Shown here: piece after piece, positions 1 to 7,208 of the stretch
How the letters are laid out: each line of letters starts with the position of its first letter
How positions within the stretch are numbered: position 1 is the first letter of the stretch
Assembly (NCBI GenBank): GCA_002498185.1
Contig: DAGO01000065.1
Coordinates: forward strand, 1 to 12,317
Direction of reading: 5' to 3'
Length of the DNA: 12,317 nt
DNA from: Euryarchaeota archaeon UBA10
Lineage (GTDB): Archaea > Thermoplasmatota > Poseidoniia > Poseidoniales > Poseidoniaceae
Notes under the pieces: generated by a model
The model's database searches: none
Told to the model about the DNA's origin: nothing
Seen by the model: only the letters and a program-made list of their open reading frames with translations
Program-made: the position numbers and the translations under genes

Positions 1-3000
1 TGATTTAGCAATCCACCAAGACTCTTTGGAGCAGGCAATGCGCTAGGCACCTCTGGCATTTCTTCAGCGATAACCCTGGCTTCTTCGATACGTGAATGAT
101 TCTTGTCAGATGCATCACTAGCTTCCTTTTCGGCTTGTGCACCCAACTCTATTGCACGGTCTCTGTCAAAGTCGACTATTCTTCGAGAGCACCCGTCTCC
201 ACCGTGTGTGATTCCAATATGGTGGTCAGCAAGTTCCAGTGAAACCTTACGAAGTGTGACCATAATGAATTGAGCCGCTTCACTTCTGTTGCGACATTCA
301 GTTGCGATCAACTTTGAGTTAGGTACATCCAAGTTCTGGTCAACTTCATCGAAGTAGTAGAATGGACTTGGGTCGTGGTCTTGAATTGCGAAAATCAGAG
401 ACAATGAAGCCATTGATTTCTCCCCACCGGATAGGCCTTGCAATCTAGACTTGTTCGACTTACCCCGTGGCTGAGCCCACATGTCAAGGCCGCCCTTGAA
501 TGGCTCTTCGGGGTTCTCGAGGAATAATTCCCCTCTACCCCCATTTGAGAGACGGTTGTATACAACCTTGAAATTCTCGTTGACTTCTTTGAGAGTAGAT
601 AGTAAGCGCTTCTTTCTCTGGCTCTCAAGTTTGTCTGTGATGTCAATCAATCGCTTCCTTCTCTGTTGAAGGGTCTTGAAATCGTCCTTCATTTCGTCCA
701 GGCGTGCCTTACAAGCGTCATACTGCTCTATTGCCAACATATTGAAGTTGCCAAACTTCTCTAGTTTTCTTCGAAGTTCGTTAACCTTCTTTTGTGCATC
801 TCCGACATTCGGTAAATCAGCGTCATCATCAGCCACAGGAATTGATTCCGTTGCCATTTCAACTAGCAAATCCGCGAGGTTTTGCTCTCTGATTGCAAGG
901 CTGTTAGCGATATCTTCGGCCATTGAACGACAGTTGATTGCTGAATTTGCTTTCTGGTTAGCATTAGCTTTGACCTCAGCCCTTTCCTCAACCAAATCTT
1001 TCCTCTCATTCTCCAATTCTTCGTGCTCTTCAAGTAATGAAGCACGTTCCTCTTCTTTTGCTTTTAGTAGAACAGTCTCTTTTTCTATAGCAGATTTCCA
1101 TGTCTTGATTGATTTTTCTCTACCTGCCATTTCCGCTTGGATTTCATCGGCTCTAGATGTCAGTGAATCCAATCTTTCGCCAAGCAAGTCTCCTTTCTCT
1201 TTACCACTATCCAGTGTAACCTGCGCCTTGTTTGCAGCACCTTCGGCTTCCACTCTCAAAGCCTGAGCGTCTAGGAGTCTCTCTCGTATTCCTTCAGGGC
1301 TAGCGTTTTGCACATCTTCTGACGCCTTATCTCTTGCAGCCTCTGCTTCGATTAGTCGCTGTTTTGCACTCTCGATCATTTCCATCTTTCCGACATGATC
1401 GGATTCTAAATTGGAAAGTCTTCTTTGCAGTTCGCTAGCAGCACCTTTGGCTTTGTTCAATTCTTTAGCGGCAATTGCCAACTCGGCTTTCAAGGTTCCA
1501 GCCTTAATCGAATGGTCGTCTTCGGCTAGAGAATTAATTCTGCCACGTATGTCGTTCTGCCTTGTTCTGGCCTCACTTAGTGCTGAAGAGACTGTTTGAG
1601 CTATTGCGTGCAGTCTTTCAACCTCACCAACCAACTTGTCGACTTCGCTAGCACCGTGGATTTTCCCTCCAAAGCCAGTCTTCATCTTCTGCTTGCTACC
1701 ACCGACCATGGCACCTCCAGGTTCTGTGATCTCTCCTCCAAGAGTAACTAATCGTACTCCGCCCATCAATCGTCGAGCTGTACCTATATTGTCCACAACA
1801 AGGGTGTTTCGTAATGCGTAAGCAACCGCTGTTGCAATTCTAGGATCATAATCGAGTAACTCGTGAGCGAATCCTAGCACACCTGGTTTGTTAACCGACA
1901 TTGCGGCTTTACCTGTCGCTCTATTCGCCTGCATCTTATTCAAAGGCAAGAATGTAGCCCTGCCCAGATTTCTACTCTTCAGTAATGCCATCGCTTCAGC
2001 AGCAACTTGGTCGTTTTCTACGACTACAGAGTTCATTCCTCCGCCAACTGCGGTGGCAAGAGCATCTGCATGGGATGCATCTTTCGGAGCACACAATTCA
2101 GAGATTGTACCGATTATTCCTTTCAGTTCGCCCCTATCTCTAGCAGCCATAACCGCTGCAGCACCTGGCGCCATACCATTGCTACCAGAGCGCTTGTCTA
2201 GTTCTGTGCGGGCTGCAGCTAATTTCCTCTCTGCGTTTTGCAGATGGTTGTTCACGGTTGTAGACTCTTCAATGAGTTTCTTTTCAGCAGATTGTGCCTT
2301 GCGTAATTCTTCTCCAAGTGCAGTCCTATCATTCTCTGGATTAGATTCGCCTAACTCTTCTACTTGCAACTGCAAATCATCATGCGCCAGTCTTGCATCA
2401 TCAACCGCCTCCTCGGCAGCAGACAATTGTTCGGCCACCATATCTGCTTGATTGGCAACCTTTTCAGCCTCAATAATTGCATCATGTACCGACTTGCGGC
2501 ACGATTCTAGAGTTTCATTGGCTTTGGACAAAGCACGAGATAATGCGGCATTTGCAGTTCCTGAACTTTCCAAAGTTTGTCTGATTTCGGCTTCTATTGC
2601 TTCTGTCTCAGCAAAAGCCGACTTGCTAGCATCCAATGCTTCTTTGGCAGAGATTAGACTCTCTTCGTGAGATTGGAGGTCATTCTTTGCTGCTGTTATT
2701 TGCTCTTCCAGTTCAGCAAGCAATTCTATGTCCTCGATATCGGCAGATTCTGCCTCTTCAATGTGGTCTTTCTTCAATGCGAGGGAAACTTGCAATTCAC
2801 CGATTTGAGTGTTTAGTCCGCCCTTGTCACCGCCCATTGCTTCGGAAATTTGTTTTTCCAATTCACCGATTCTATCATCCAATGACAACAAAACAATCTC
2901 TGCTTCTTTGACCTTCGATTCTAAACCTGCAGCCTCCCCCAAATACCTCGCTCTTTCATCAGCGTGGTGTTTGATTTCAGCCTTAGCTGTCAAGTGGCGA

Positions 3001-3722
3001 GATTGTTGAAGAACAATATTTGCTGAATCGTATTCTTCTTTGGTCTCTTTCGCTCTCTCAGCAACGGCTTTCTCTTTCTCCAGTTTCTTTAACTGGTCTT
3101 TTTGCTCTCCTTCGACCAAAGCAATTCTCTCGATATAATCCTCAACTTGCCCTTTTTGTCTCTCGGCTTTACGTATTTCATCATCATAAGAAGTGACTCC
3201 AGCAACTGAATCGAGAACTTTTCTGCGCTCCATAGCAGTCATGCTAGAAAGCCTGGTTACATCCCCTTGTAGGACGATATTGTAGCCGTCAGGTCGTGCA
3301 TTGGCTTGACCAAGAATACGATGGAATGCTTTCTGATTGCTTTCTTCACCGTTCAGCAGGTATGTAGAAACGGTATTGTTTGATTTCGTCAGCCTGACCT
3401 CTCTAGTCATTCTAACTTCGTCTGAATCCAGAGGTAATCTTCTGCGACCATTTGAAAGAGTAGGGTTAGCAAAAACTAGAGTCACCTTGGCATTTCTTGC
3501 AGGGCGATTGGATTTACCTCCATTAAAAATCAAGTCTTTGGAGTTCTGTGCACGCAATACTTTTGCAGATCTAGCACCCAATACAAACTGAATTGCATCA
3601 CCACAATTGGATTTACCAGAGCCGTTAGGCCCAGTAATTGCTGTAAATCCACGGTCAAATGGAATCACAGCCTCGCCCTTGAATGATTTGAAATTCTCTA
3701 CTTCAAGTGATTTTAGAAACAT
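1..3722 (-). CDS. smc: Chromosome segregation ATPase Smc (C-terminal end cut by window edge)
   Basis: Smc dimers use an ABC-type ATPase head and long coiled-coil arms to organise and segregate the chromosome. 1240 codons are open from the ATG at 3722 to the left edge, with no stop. Visible parts in order: N-terminal head starting MFLKSLEVENFKSF; Walker A GPNGSGKS at residues 31-38; Q-loop glutamine near 152; first coiled-coil arm about 165-510; glycine-rich hinge about 515-680; second arm about 690-1020; ABC signature LSGGEKS at 1097-1103; Walker B FYYFDEVD with D1125 and E1126; then the D-loop. All ATPase motifs are intact. The start is supported by GAGGG at 3729-3733, six bases upstream of the ATG. 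About 50 acidic, alanine- and proline-rich residues follow the head and continue past the edge, which is longer than most Smc tails. The upstream membrane-protein gene is co-oriented, 137 bases away. Rad50 is excluded by the Smc-type hinge and the absence of a CxxC zinc hook. Confidence 0.96.
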   Translation of the reverse strand, partial: MFLKSLEVENFKSFKGEAVIPFDRGFTAITGPNGSGKSNCGDAIQFVLGARSAKVLRAQNSKDLIFNGGKSNRPARNAKVTLVFANPTLSNGRRRLPLDSDEVRMTREVRLTKSNNTVSTYLLNGEESNQKAFHRILGQANARPDGYNIVLQGDVTRLSSMTAMERRKVLDSVAGVTSYDDEIRKAERQKGQVEDYIERIALVEGEQKDQLKKLEKEKAVAERAKETKEEYDSANIVLQQSRHLTAKAEIKHHADERARYLGEAAGLESKVKEAEIVLLSLDDRIGELEKQISEAMGGDKGGLNTQIGELQVSLALKKDHIEEAESADIEDIELLAELEEQITAAKNDLQSHEESLISAKEALDASKSAFAETEAIEAEIRQTLESSGTANAALSRALSKANETLESCRKSVHDAIIEAEKVANQADMVAEQLSAAEEAVDDARLAHDDLQLQVEELGESNPENDRTALGEELRKAQSAEKKLIEESTTVNNHLQNAERKLAAARTELDKRSGSNGMAPGAAAVMAARDRGELKGIIGTISELCAPKDASHADALATAVGGGMNSVVVENDQVAAEAMALLKSRNLGRATFLPLNKMQANRATGKAAMSVNKPGVLGFAHELLDYDPRIATAVAYALRNTLVVDNIGTARRLMGGVRLVTLGGEITEPGGAMVGGSKQKMKTGFGGKIHGASEVDKLVGEVERLHAIAQTVSSALSEARTRQNDIRGRINSLAEDDHSIKAGTLKAELAIAAKELNKAKGAASELQRRLSNLESDHVGKMEMIESAKQRLIEAEAARDKASEDVQNASPEGIRERLLDAQALRVEAEGAANKAQVTLDSGKEKGDLLGERLDSLTSRADEIQAEMAGREKSIKTWKSAIEKETVLLKAKEEERASLLEEHEELENERKDLVEERAEVKANANQKANSAINCRSMAEDIANSLAIREQNLADLLVEMATESIPVADDDADLPNVGDAQKKVNELRRKLEKFGNFNMLAIEQYDACKARLDEMKDDFKTLQQRRKRLIDITDKLESQRKKRLLSTLKEVNENFKVVYNRLSNGGRGELFLENPEEPFKGGLDMWAQPRGKSNKSRLQGLSGGEKSMASLSLIFAIQDHDPSPFYYFDEVDQNLDVPNSKLIATECRNRSEAAQFIMVTLRKVSLELADHHIGITHGGDGCSRRIVDFDRDRAIELGAQAEKEASDASDKNHSRIEEARVIAEEMPEVPSALPAPKSLGGLLN

Positions 3723-3737
3723 CCCTTTCCCTCATAA

Positions 3738-3757
3738 TCAAGGTACTGAATCCTTGA
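3738..3757. repeat. Inverted repeat just upstream of smc
   Basis: TCAAGG (3738-3743) and CCTTGA (3752-3757) form a perfect 6-base inverted repeat around an 8-base spacer. It lies 15 bases upstream of the smc start codon and directly before its ribosome binding site. In the smc mRNA this could fold as a leader hairpin, or as DNA it could be an operator. A second pairing, TCCTT (3751-3755) with AAGGA (3770-3774), uses the same bases, so the two folds would exclude each other. Short dyads like this arise by chance, so the regulatory role is inference. Confidence 0.35.
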
Positions 3758-3802
3758 CCTCAGACCGTGAAGGACACGAGGGGGGTTTTGAAGGTTACTA
3801 GA

Positions 3803-3816
3803 CTCGCGCTCGCGAG
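3803..3816. repeat. GC-rich dyad CTCGCG-ct-CGCGAG
   Basis: CTCGCG (3803-3808) and CGCGAG (3811-3816) are perfect reverse complements with a two-base centre. The dyad sits in the gap between the membrane-protein gene and smc, about 80 bases before the smc ATG, and is much richer in CpG than its surroundings. No T-tract follows it on either strand, so a classical terminator is unlikely. It could be a protein-binding site controlling smc. Confidence 0.4.
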
Positions 3817-3859
3817 AGGCCTATTCCATGACACACTGAAATTAGCCACCGTACCCCTT

Positions 3860-4651
3860 TCAGGACAATACTCCAGTATTTCCACAACCATTGCAACCTT
3901 CACCATTACACAAATGACATGTTCGGCCTGTGTTGAGATTGAAATTATCACGCATTCCACCCTCGAATGCGTCTTCGTAATTAGAAAGACCTTGATGTCC
4001 CCAAAGGTCCCTCACAGTCTTGTACTTCGCAATACCCTTAGGTTTACGTGATTTTGATAGAGAACCCAAATCTCCCCCTCTCTTGTATGCAAGGTCGAGT
4101 TCTTGAATGGAATAATCTCTTTTCTTGCGCTTATCCTTCTTCTTGTCAAACTTGATTCGATATTTCGGACCTCTAATCAAGAAAATTCCAAGACCAAACA
4201 AACCGATCTGTACTGCGATTCCCGGAGCAGGGAATGGTAGAAGTGCTGCTAAATCATCCGATGAAGTTCCTGGTAATTGGTCAAATCTATCTGCAAGTGC
4301 AATACCGCACAGAATTACTCCCGCAACTATAGCAATTTTACGTACACGTAACGCCCATCTTCCCTTTCTAGGCCATCTCATGAATGACGCAAAGAACATG
4401 AGGCATCCTTCAGCCAGCAACAGCAAGTCAGGAGCTTCCCATACTCCCGGAGTAGTCACACAGGCATTCAAATCTCCAGAATCAAGGTCTTTCTGAATCT
4501 CATCGGCATTACAACCAGGGTCTGCTAATCGTGATAAAATCACTTTTTGTGGAGGGTCTAGCCCCATCAGAGCACCAAATTCTACATTGGCAACAGAAAG
4601 GCCTACCAAAGTAAGGCCGATAATTGCAGCCAACTTCTTCATCAGGCCCAT
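3860..4651 (-). CDS. Unrecognised four-helix membrane protein with a four-cysteine C-terminal tail
   Basis: I do not recognise this 263-residue protein as a named family. Hydrophobic segments lie at about 5-25, 75-92, 103-121 and 143-160. The basic stretches (KK at 5-6, 92-105, and 160-178 with DKKKDKRKKRD) all fall on the same side, which by the positive-inside rule puts both ends in the cytosol. The outside loop 26-72 holds C47 and C64, which could form a disulfide. The soluble tail (about 160-263) ends in CHLCNGEGCNGCGNTG (C245, C248, C253, C256), a CxxC-x4-CxxC arrangement resembling half of a DnaJ-type zinc domain and probably binding zinc. The ATG at 4651 is followed by another at 4642 (MKKLAA), and neither has a clear ribosome binding site. 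It is divergent from nadB and 137 bases upstream of co-oriented smc. Function is unknown. Confidence 0.85.
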   Translation of the reverse strand: MGLMKKLAAIIGLTLVGLSVANVEFGALMGLDPPQKVILSRLADPGCNADEIQKDLDSGDLNACVTTPGVWEAPDLLLLAEGCLMFFASFMRWPRKGRWALRVRKIAIVAGVILCGIALADRFDQLPGTSSDDLAALLPFPAPGIAVQIGLFGLGIFLIRGPKYRIKFDKKKDKRKKRDYSIQELDLAYKRGGDLGSLSKSRKPKGIAKYKTVRDLWGHQGLSNYEDAFEGGMRDNFNLNTGRTCHLCNGEGCNGCGNTGVLS

Positions 4652-4742
4652 GTATGCCGGTGCAAGGCAAGCACCTTATTGATGTCGCACATTTCTATGA
4701 GTCACATTTGAATGTAAGACACTACACGACCACACGAAGACA
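4652..4742. promoter_or_regulatory. Divergent intergenic region with two small dyads
   Basis: This 91-base gap must carry the start signals for both the minus-strand membrane-protein gene and plus-strand nadB. ACATT-tg-AATGT (4704-4715) is a 5-base dyad about 28 bases before the nadB ATG, at a spacing where a core promoter would sit if nadB is leaderless. GGTGC-aaggcaa-GCACC (4659-4675) lies 7 bases before the membrane-protein ATG and could form a leader hairpin in that transcript. CACATTT also occurs twice, at 4688-4694 and 4703-4709. No consensus archaeal TATA box is evident and neither gene has a strong ribosome binding site, so leaderless starts are possible. Confidence 0.4.
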
Positions 4743-6323
4743 ATGTCTCGAGTGGTCATAATCGGCAGCGGAATAGCGGGTCTATTCGCTGCATTAAAAC
4801 TCGAAAAGGCAGGACATGAAGTAATCATTATCACCAAACAACGGCCTGAAGATTCTTCAACAAATTGGGCGCAAGGTGGGATTGCTGGAATTCTAGATAA
4901 AACCGATGGAAAGGGAATGGAATCTCACATTGCAGACACATTACTGAGTGGCGATGGATTGTGTGATGAAGAAATTGTGCGATGTGTTGTAGAAGAAGCC
5001 GGTGACAGAATCAGAGATTTACTTGCTGTAGGTGTTGAGTTTGAAAAAGAGGGTGAGGATTTTCATTATGTCAAAGAAGGTGGACATACATCAAGAAGAA
5101 TCCTGCACGCAAAGGATGCTACTGGAGCAGAAATTGAAAGGGCACTGAATAAAGCGGTTAAAGAGAGTGATAGAATAACCATGCGACCACATACACTAGG
5201 TGTTGACCTAATCCAAAGAACGCACGGCAATCCAGAAAATGGAATCAAAGGCATCTGGTGTTTGTGTCTCGACAGTGGAGATATGGAAGCGATTGCAGCT
5301 GATGCGGTGCTAATCGCCACTGGAGGATGTGGCCAATTGTGGGAGCGAACAACCAACCCATCTGTAGCAACTGGAGATGGATTAGCCATGGCAGTAAGAG
5401 CAGGTGCTGCTAGTAGAGATATGGCATTTTTCCAATTCCACCCCACTGCATTAATGTCAAACAACAAGAAGCCATTTTTGATTACAGAAGCCCTCAGAGG
5501 CGAGGGGGGTGTTTTGCTTGACAACTCTGGTCTTCAAAACTATAGAACGTCTGATAAAGGTCCTGGTTCATTCTCATTCACACTAGATTTTTCTCCTCAA
5601 GGAAGCTTGGCAACAAGAGATGTTGTGGCACGTGCTTGTGATCAGAAAATGAAGATTACAGGTGCAGATAATGTCTGGTTGGTTACAGACCACCTCGATA
5701 GTGCGAAATTGCACAACCACTTCCCTACAATCGAATCTAGATTGAACAAATTGGGGCTATCTTTGGGAAGGGACCCTCTACCTGTCGCTCCTGCGGCCCA
5801 CTACATGGTGGGTGGATTGAAGGTCGATATACAAGGGCGGGCTCTAATGCAAAATAACCAACCCATGCCCGGACTTTATGCGATTGGAGAGGTTGCTTGC
5901 ACTGGCATGCATGGAGCCAATAGATTGGCATCAAATAGTCTACTAGAAGCCGTCGTGTTTGCAAATAAAGCATCGGAGCACTTCATCGCAAATCCAATTG
6001 AAAATTTAGAGCAGGTTCCTAATTGGCGTGCTGAAGGTATGAAGCAACTGCAGGAGCATGCACCACTTGTTCGTGACTTGGAAACTCTGAAGAAAACCAT
6101 GACTGATGATGTAGGGATTGTTCGAAGTTTTGACAGACTTGAGAGAGCAAAGCGTATGCTAAAGTTACTCGCAAATGAAGTCGATTTAATCTGGAGAAAG
6201 AGCATACCTACCCGGGAATTAGTGGAATTGAGAAATCTAGTTCTAGTCGCCACTCACATAACCGAAGATGCACTAAGTCGCTCAGAAAACAAAGGACTGC
6301 ATTGGAATAAAGACCTCATCTGA
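4743..6323 (+). CDS. nadB: L-aspartate oxidase
   Basis: NadB is a soluble FAD enzyme that oxidises L-aspartate to iminoaspartate, the first step of NAD synthesis from aspartate; NadA then makes quinolinate. The 526 residues match the usual family length of about 540. Visible are the FAD-binding GSGIAG (8-13), the EGGHTSRRILHAKDATG block (112-128, with E112), FQFHPTAL (230-237, H233), TEALRGEGG (248-256, R252), AAHYMVGG (351-358, H353) and the FAD-contacting GEVACTGMHGANRLASNSL block (382-400, R394). The E, H, R, H and R residues known to matter in E. coli NadB are all present. These features separate it from succinate dehydrogenase and fumarate reductase flavoproteins, whose covalent-FAD pattern differs. 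The ATG at 4743 places the nucleotide-binding fold at the N-terminus as expected, though only a weak GAAG precedes it. nadA and nadC are not beside it. A T5 run at 6376-6380 inside panE might serve termination. Confidence 0.95.
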   Translation: MSRVVIIGSGIAGLFAALKLEKAGHEVIIITKQRPEDSSTNWAQGGIAGILDKTDGKGMESHIADTLLSGDGLCDEEIVRCVVEEAGDRIRDLLAVGVEFEKEGEDFHYVKEGGHTSRRILHAKDATGAEIERALNKAVKESDRITMRPHTLGVDLIQRTHGNPENGIKGIWCLCLDSGDMEAIAADAVLIATGGCGQLWERTTNPSVATGDGLAMAVRAGAASRDMAFFQFHPTALMSNNKKPFLITEALRGEGGVLLDNSGLQNYRTSDKGPGSFSFTLDFSPQGSLATRDVVARACDQKMKITGADNVWLVTDHLDSAKLHNHFPTIESRLNKLGLSLGRDPLPVAPAAHYMVGGLKVDIQGRALMQNNQPMPGLYAIGEVACTGMHGANRLASNSLLEAVVFANKASEHFIANPIENLEQVPNWRAEGMKQLQEHAPLVRDLETLKKTMTDDVGIVRSFDRLERAKRMLKLLANEVDLIWRKSIPTRELVELRNLVLVATHITEDALSRSENKGLHWNKDLI

Positions 6324-7206
6324 GAGCTTTGATTTGCGATAATAACATTGAGTTTAGGGGAGTAGGGATTCCTAATTTTTCTCCTCTGGAAACAACTTGG
6401 CCGCATAGAAAATCGATTTCTGTTTCTCTTCCGGCCTTGACGTCGGCCAACATTGAGCACTCATTTTCAGCAGTCGATTCTAGAACGGAGTGCAAGTTCT
6501 GAATCAAGATTTGATCATCTGCTACCTCTACACCGAGCATTCTAGCAACATTCGCAGCCTCAATCATTGTAGATTCTGCTTGAGAAATTAGTGGCTCAGT
6601 ACGCAATTCTCCGTTTAGAACCCCGCAAATTGCAGCAAGAGGATTAATTGCGACATTGATGAGTAATTTATTCCAAATAATCGCTGACAAATCCTCACTA
6701 TGTACAGTTTCAAACATCGATAGCGTTTCAGCAAAAATTTCCCCTTTGGGCCCACCTACGGAAATGCTTCCTTTACCAACCCATTCGATTTGTCCGGGGG
6801 CTATTCTTTTGACGGCGTTAGTGGTAACTCCAACTGCTGAATTCTCGAAAACAAAACTACTCAAAATTTCTAAATTGCCTAAACCATTCTGTAAGGATAG
6901 GACTGGACCATCGGTAATCAATGCCGCAATTTGCGATAATTTCTCGGTATCTTTAGCTTTGCAAGTGATAATTGATTGGTCGAAAGATTTCTCCAAGGAA
7001 GGATGTATCCCAGCCTCATCAAGGCTCACAGTCCATTGATTTGGAGAGACTTCAAAGTCCCAAACCCCTGACACTTTCAAGCCAGAAATCGCTAGTATAG
7101 CACCATGCTCACCTCTAGCGTGAACTAGAACCTCGTGACCCGCTTCTACTAATTTTGCAGCGATTAGACAACCGATAGAACCGGCCCCTAACACAGCAAT
7201 ACGCAT
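6316..7206 (-). CDS. panE: 2-dehydropantoate 2-reductase (ketopantoate reductase)
   Basis: PanE reduces 2-dehydropantoate to pantoate with NADPH in coenzyme A synthesis and acts in the cytosol. The 296 residues match the family length of about 300. The N-terminal Rossmann motif is GAGSIG (7-12). CKAKDT gives K83 and LQNGLG gives N107. The helical C-terminal domain has KLLINVAINPL (180-190) with K180, N184 and N188, and SMLADVKAGRETEID with S251 and E263 at the same 12-residue spacing as S244 and E256 of the E. coli enzyme. The catalytic set is therefore complete. The start at 7206 is two bases after the stop of the upstream membrane gene, and its ribosome binding site GAGGT (7213-7217) lies inside that gene, so translation is probably coupled. 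The 3' end overlaps the nadB stop by 8 bases on the opposite strand. Paralogues of this family acting on other 2-keto acids exist, so substrate is inferred. Confidence 0.92.
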   Translation of the reverse strand: MRIAVLGAGSIGCLIAAKLVEAGHEVLVHARGEHGAILAISGLKVSGVWDFEVSPNQWTVSLDEAGIHPSLEKSFDQSIITCKAKDTEKLSQIAALITDGPVLSLQNGLGNLEILSSFVFENSAVGVTTNAVKRIAPGQIEWVGKGSISVGGPKGEIFAETLSMFETVHSEDLSAIIWNKLLINVAINPLAAICGVLNGELRTEPLISQAESTMIEAANVARMLGVEVADDQILIQNLHSVLESTAENECSMLADVKAGRETEIDFLCGQVVSRGEKLGIPTPLNSMLLSQIKALR

Positions 7207-7208
7207 GG

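Noticed and set aside
676..2451. Several plus-strand open frames opposite smc (for example 676-1266 and 1888-2451).
   Set aside because: They are serine- and alanine-rich antisense shadows of the smc coiled coils and hinge, with no recognisable domain, and smc in the other strand has all its motifs intact.
3803..3816. GC-rich dyad as an intrinsic terminator of the membrane-protein gene.
   Set aside because: No T-tract follows it in the direction of transcription and the centre is too short for a good RNA loop with the full stem.
3767..4051. Plus-strand open frame across the smc leader and the end of the membrane-protein gene.
   Set aside because: It has no ribosome binding site or family resemblance, and it lies antisense to the conserved cysteine tail.
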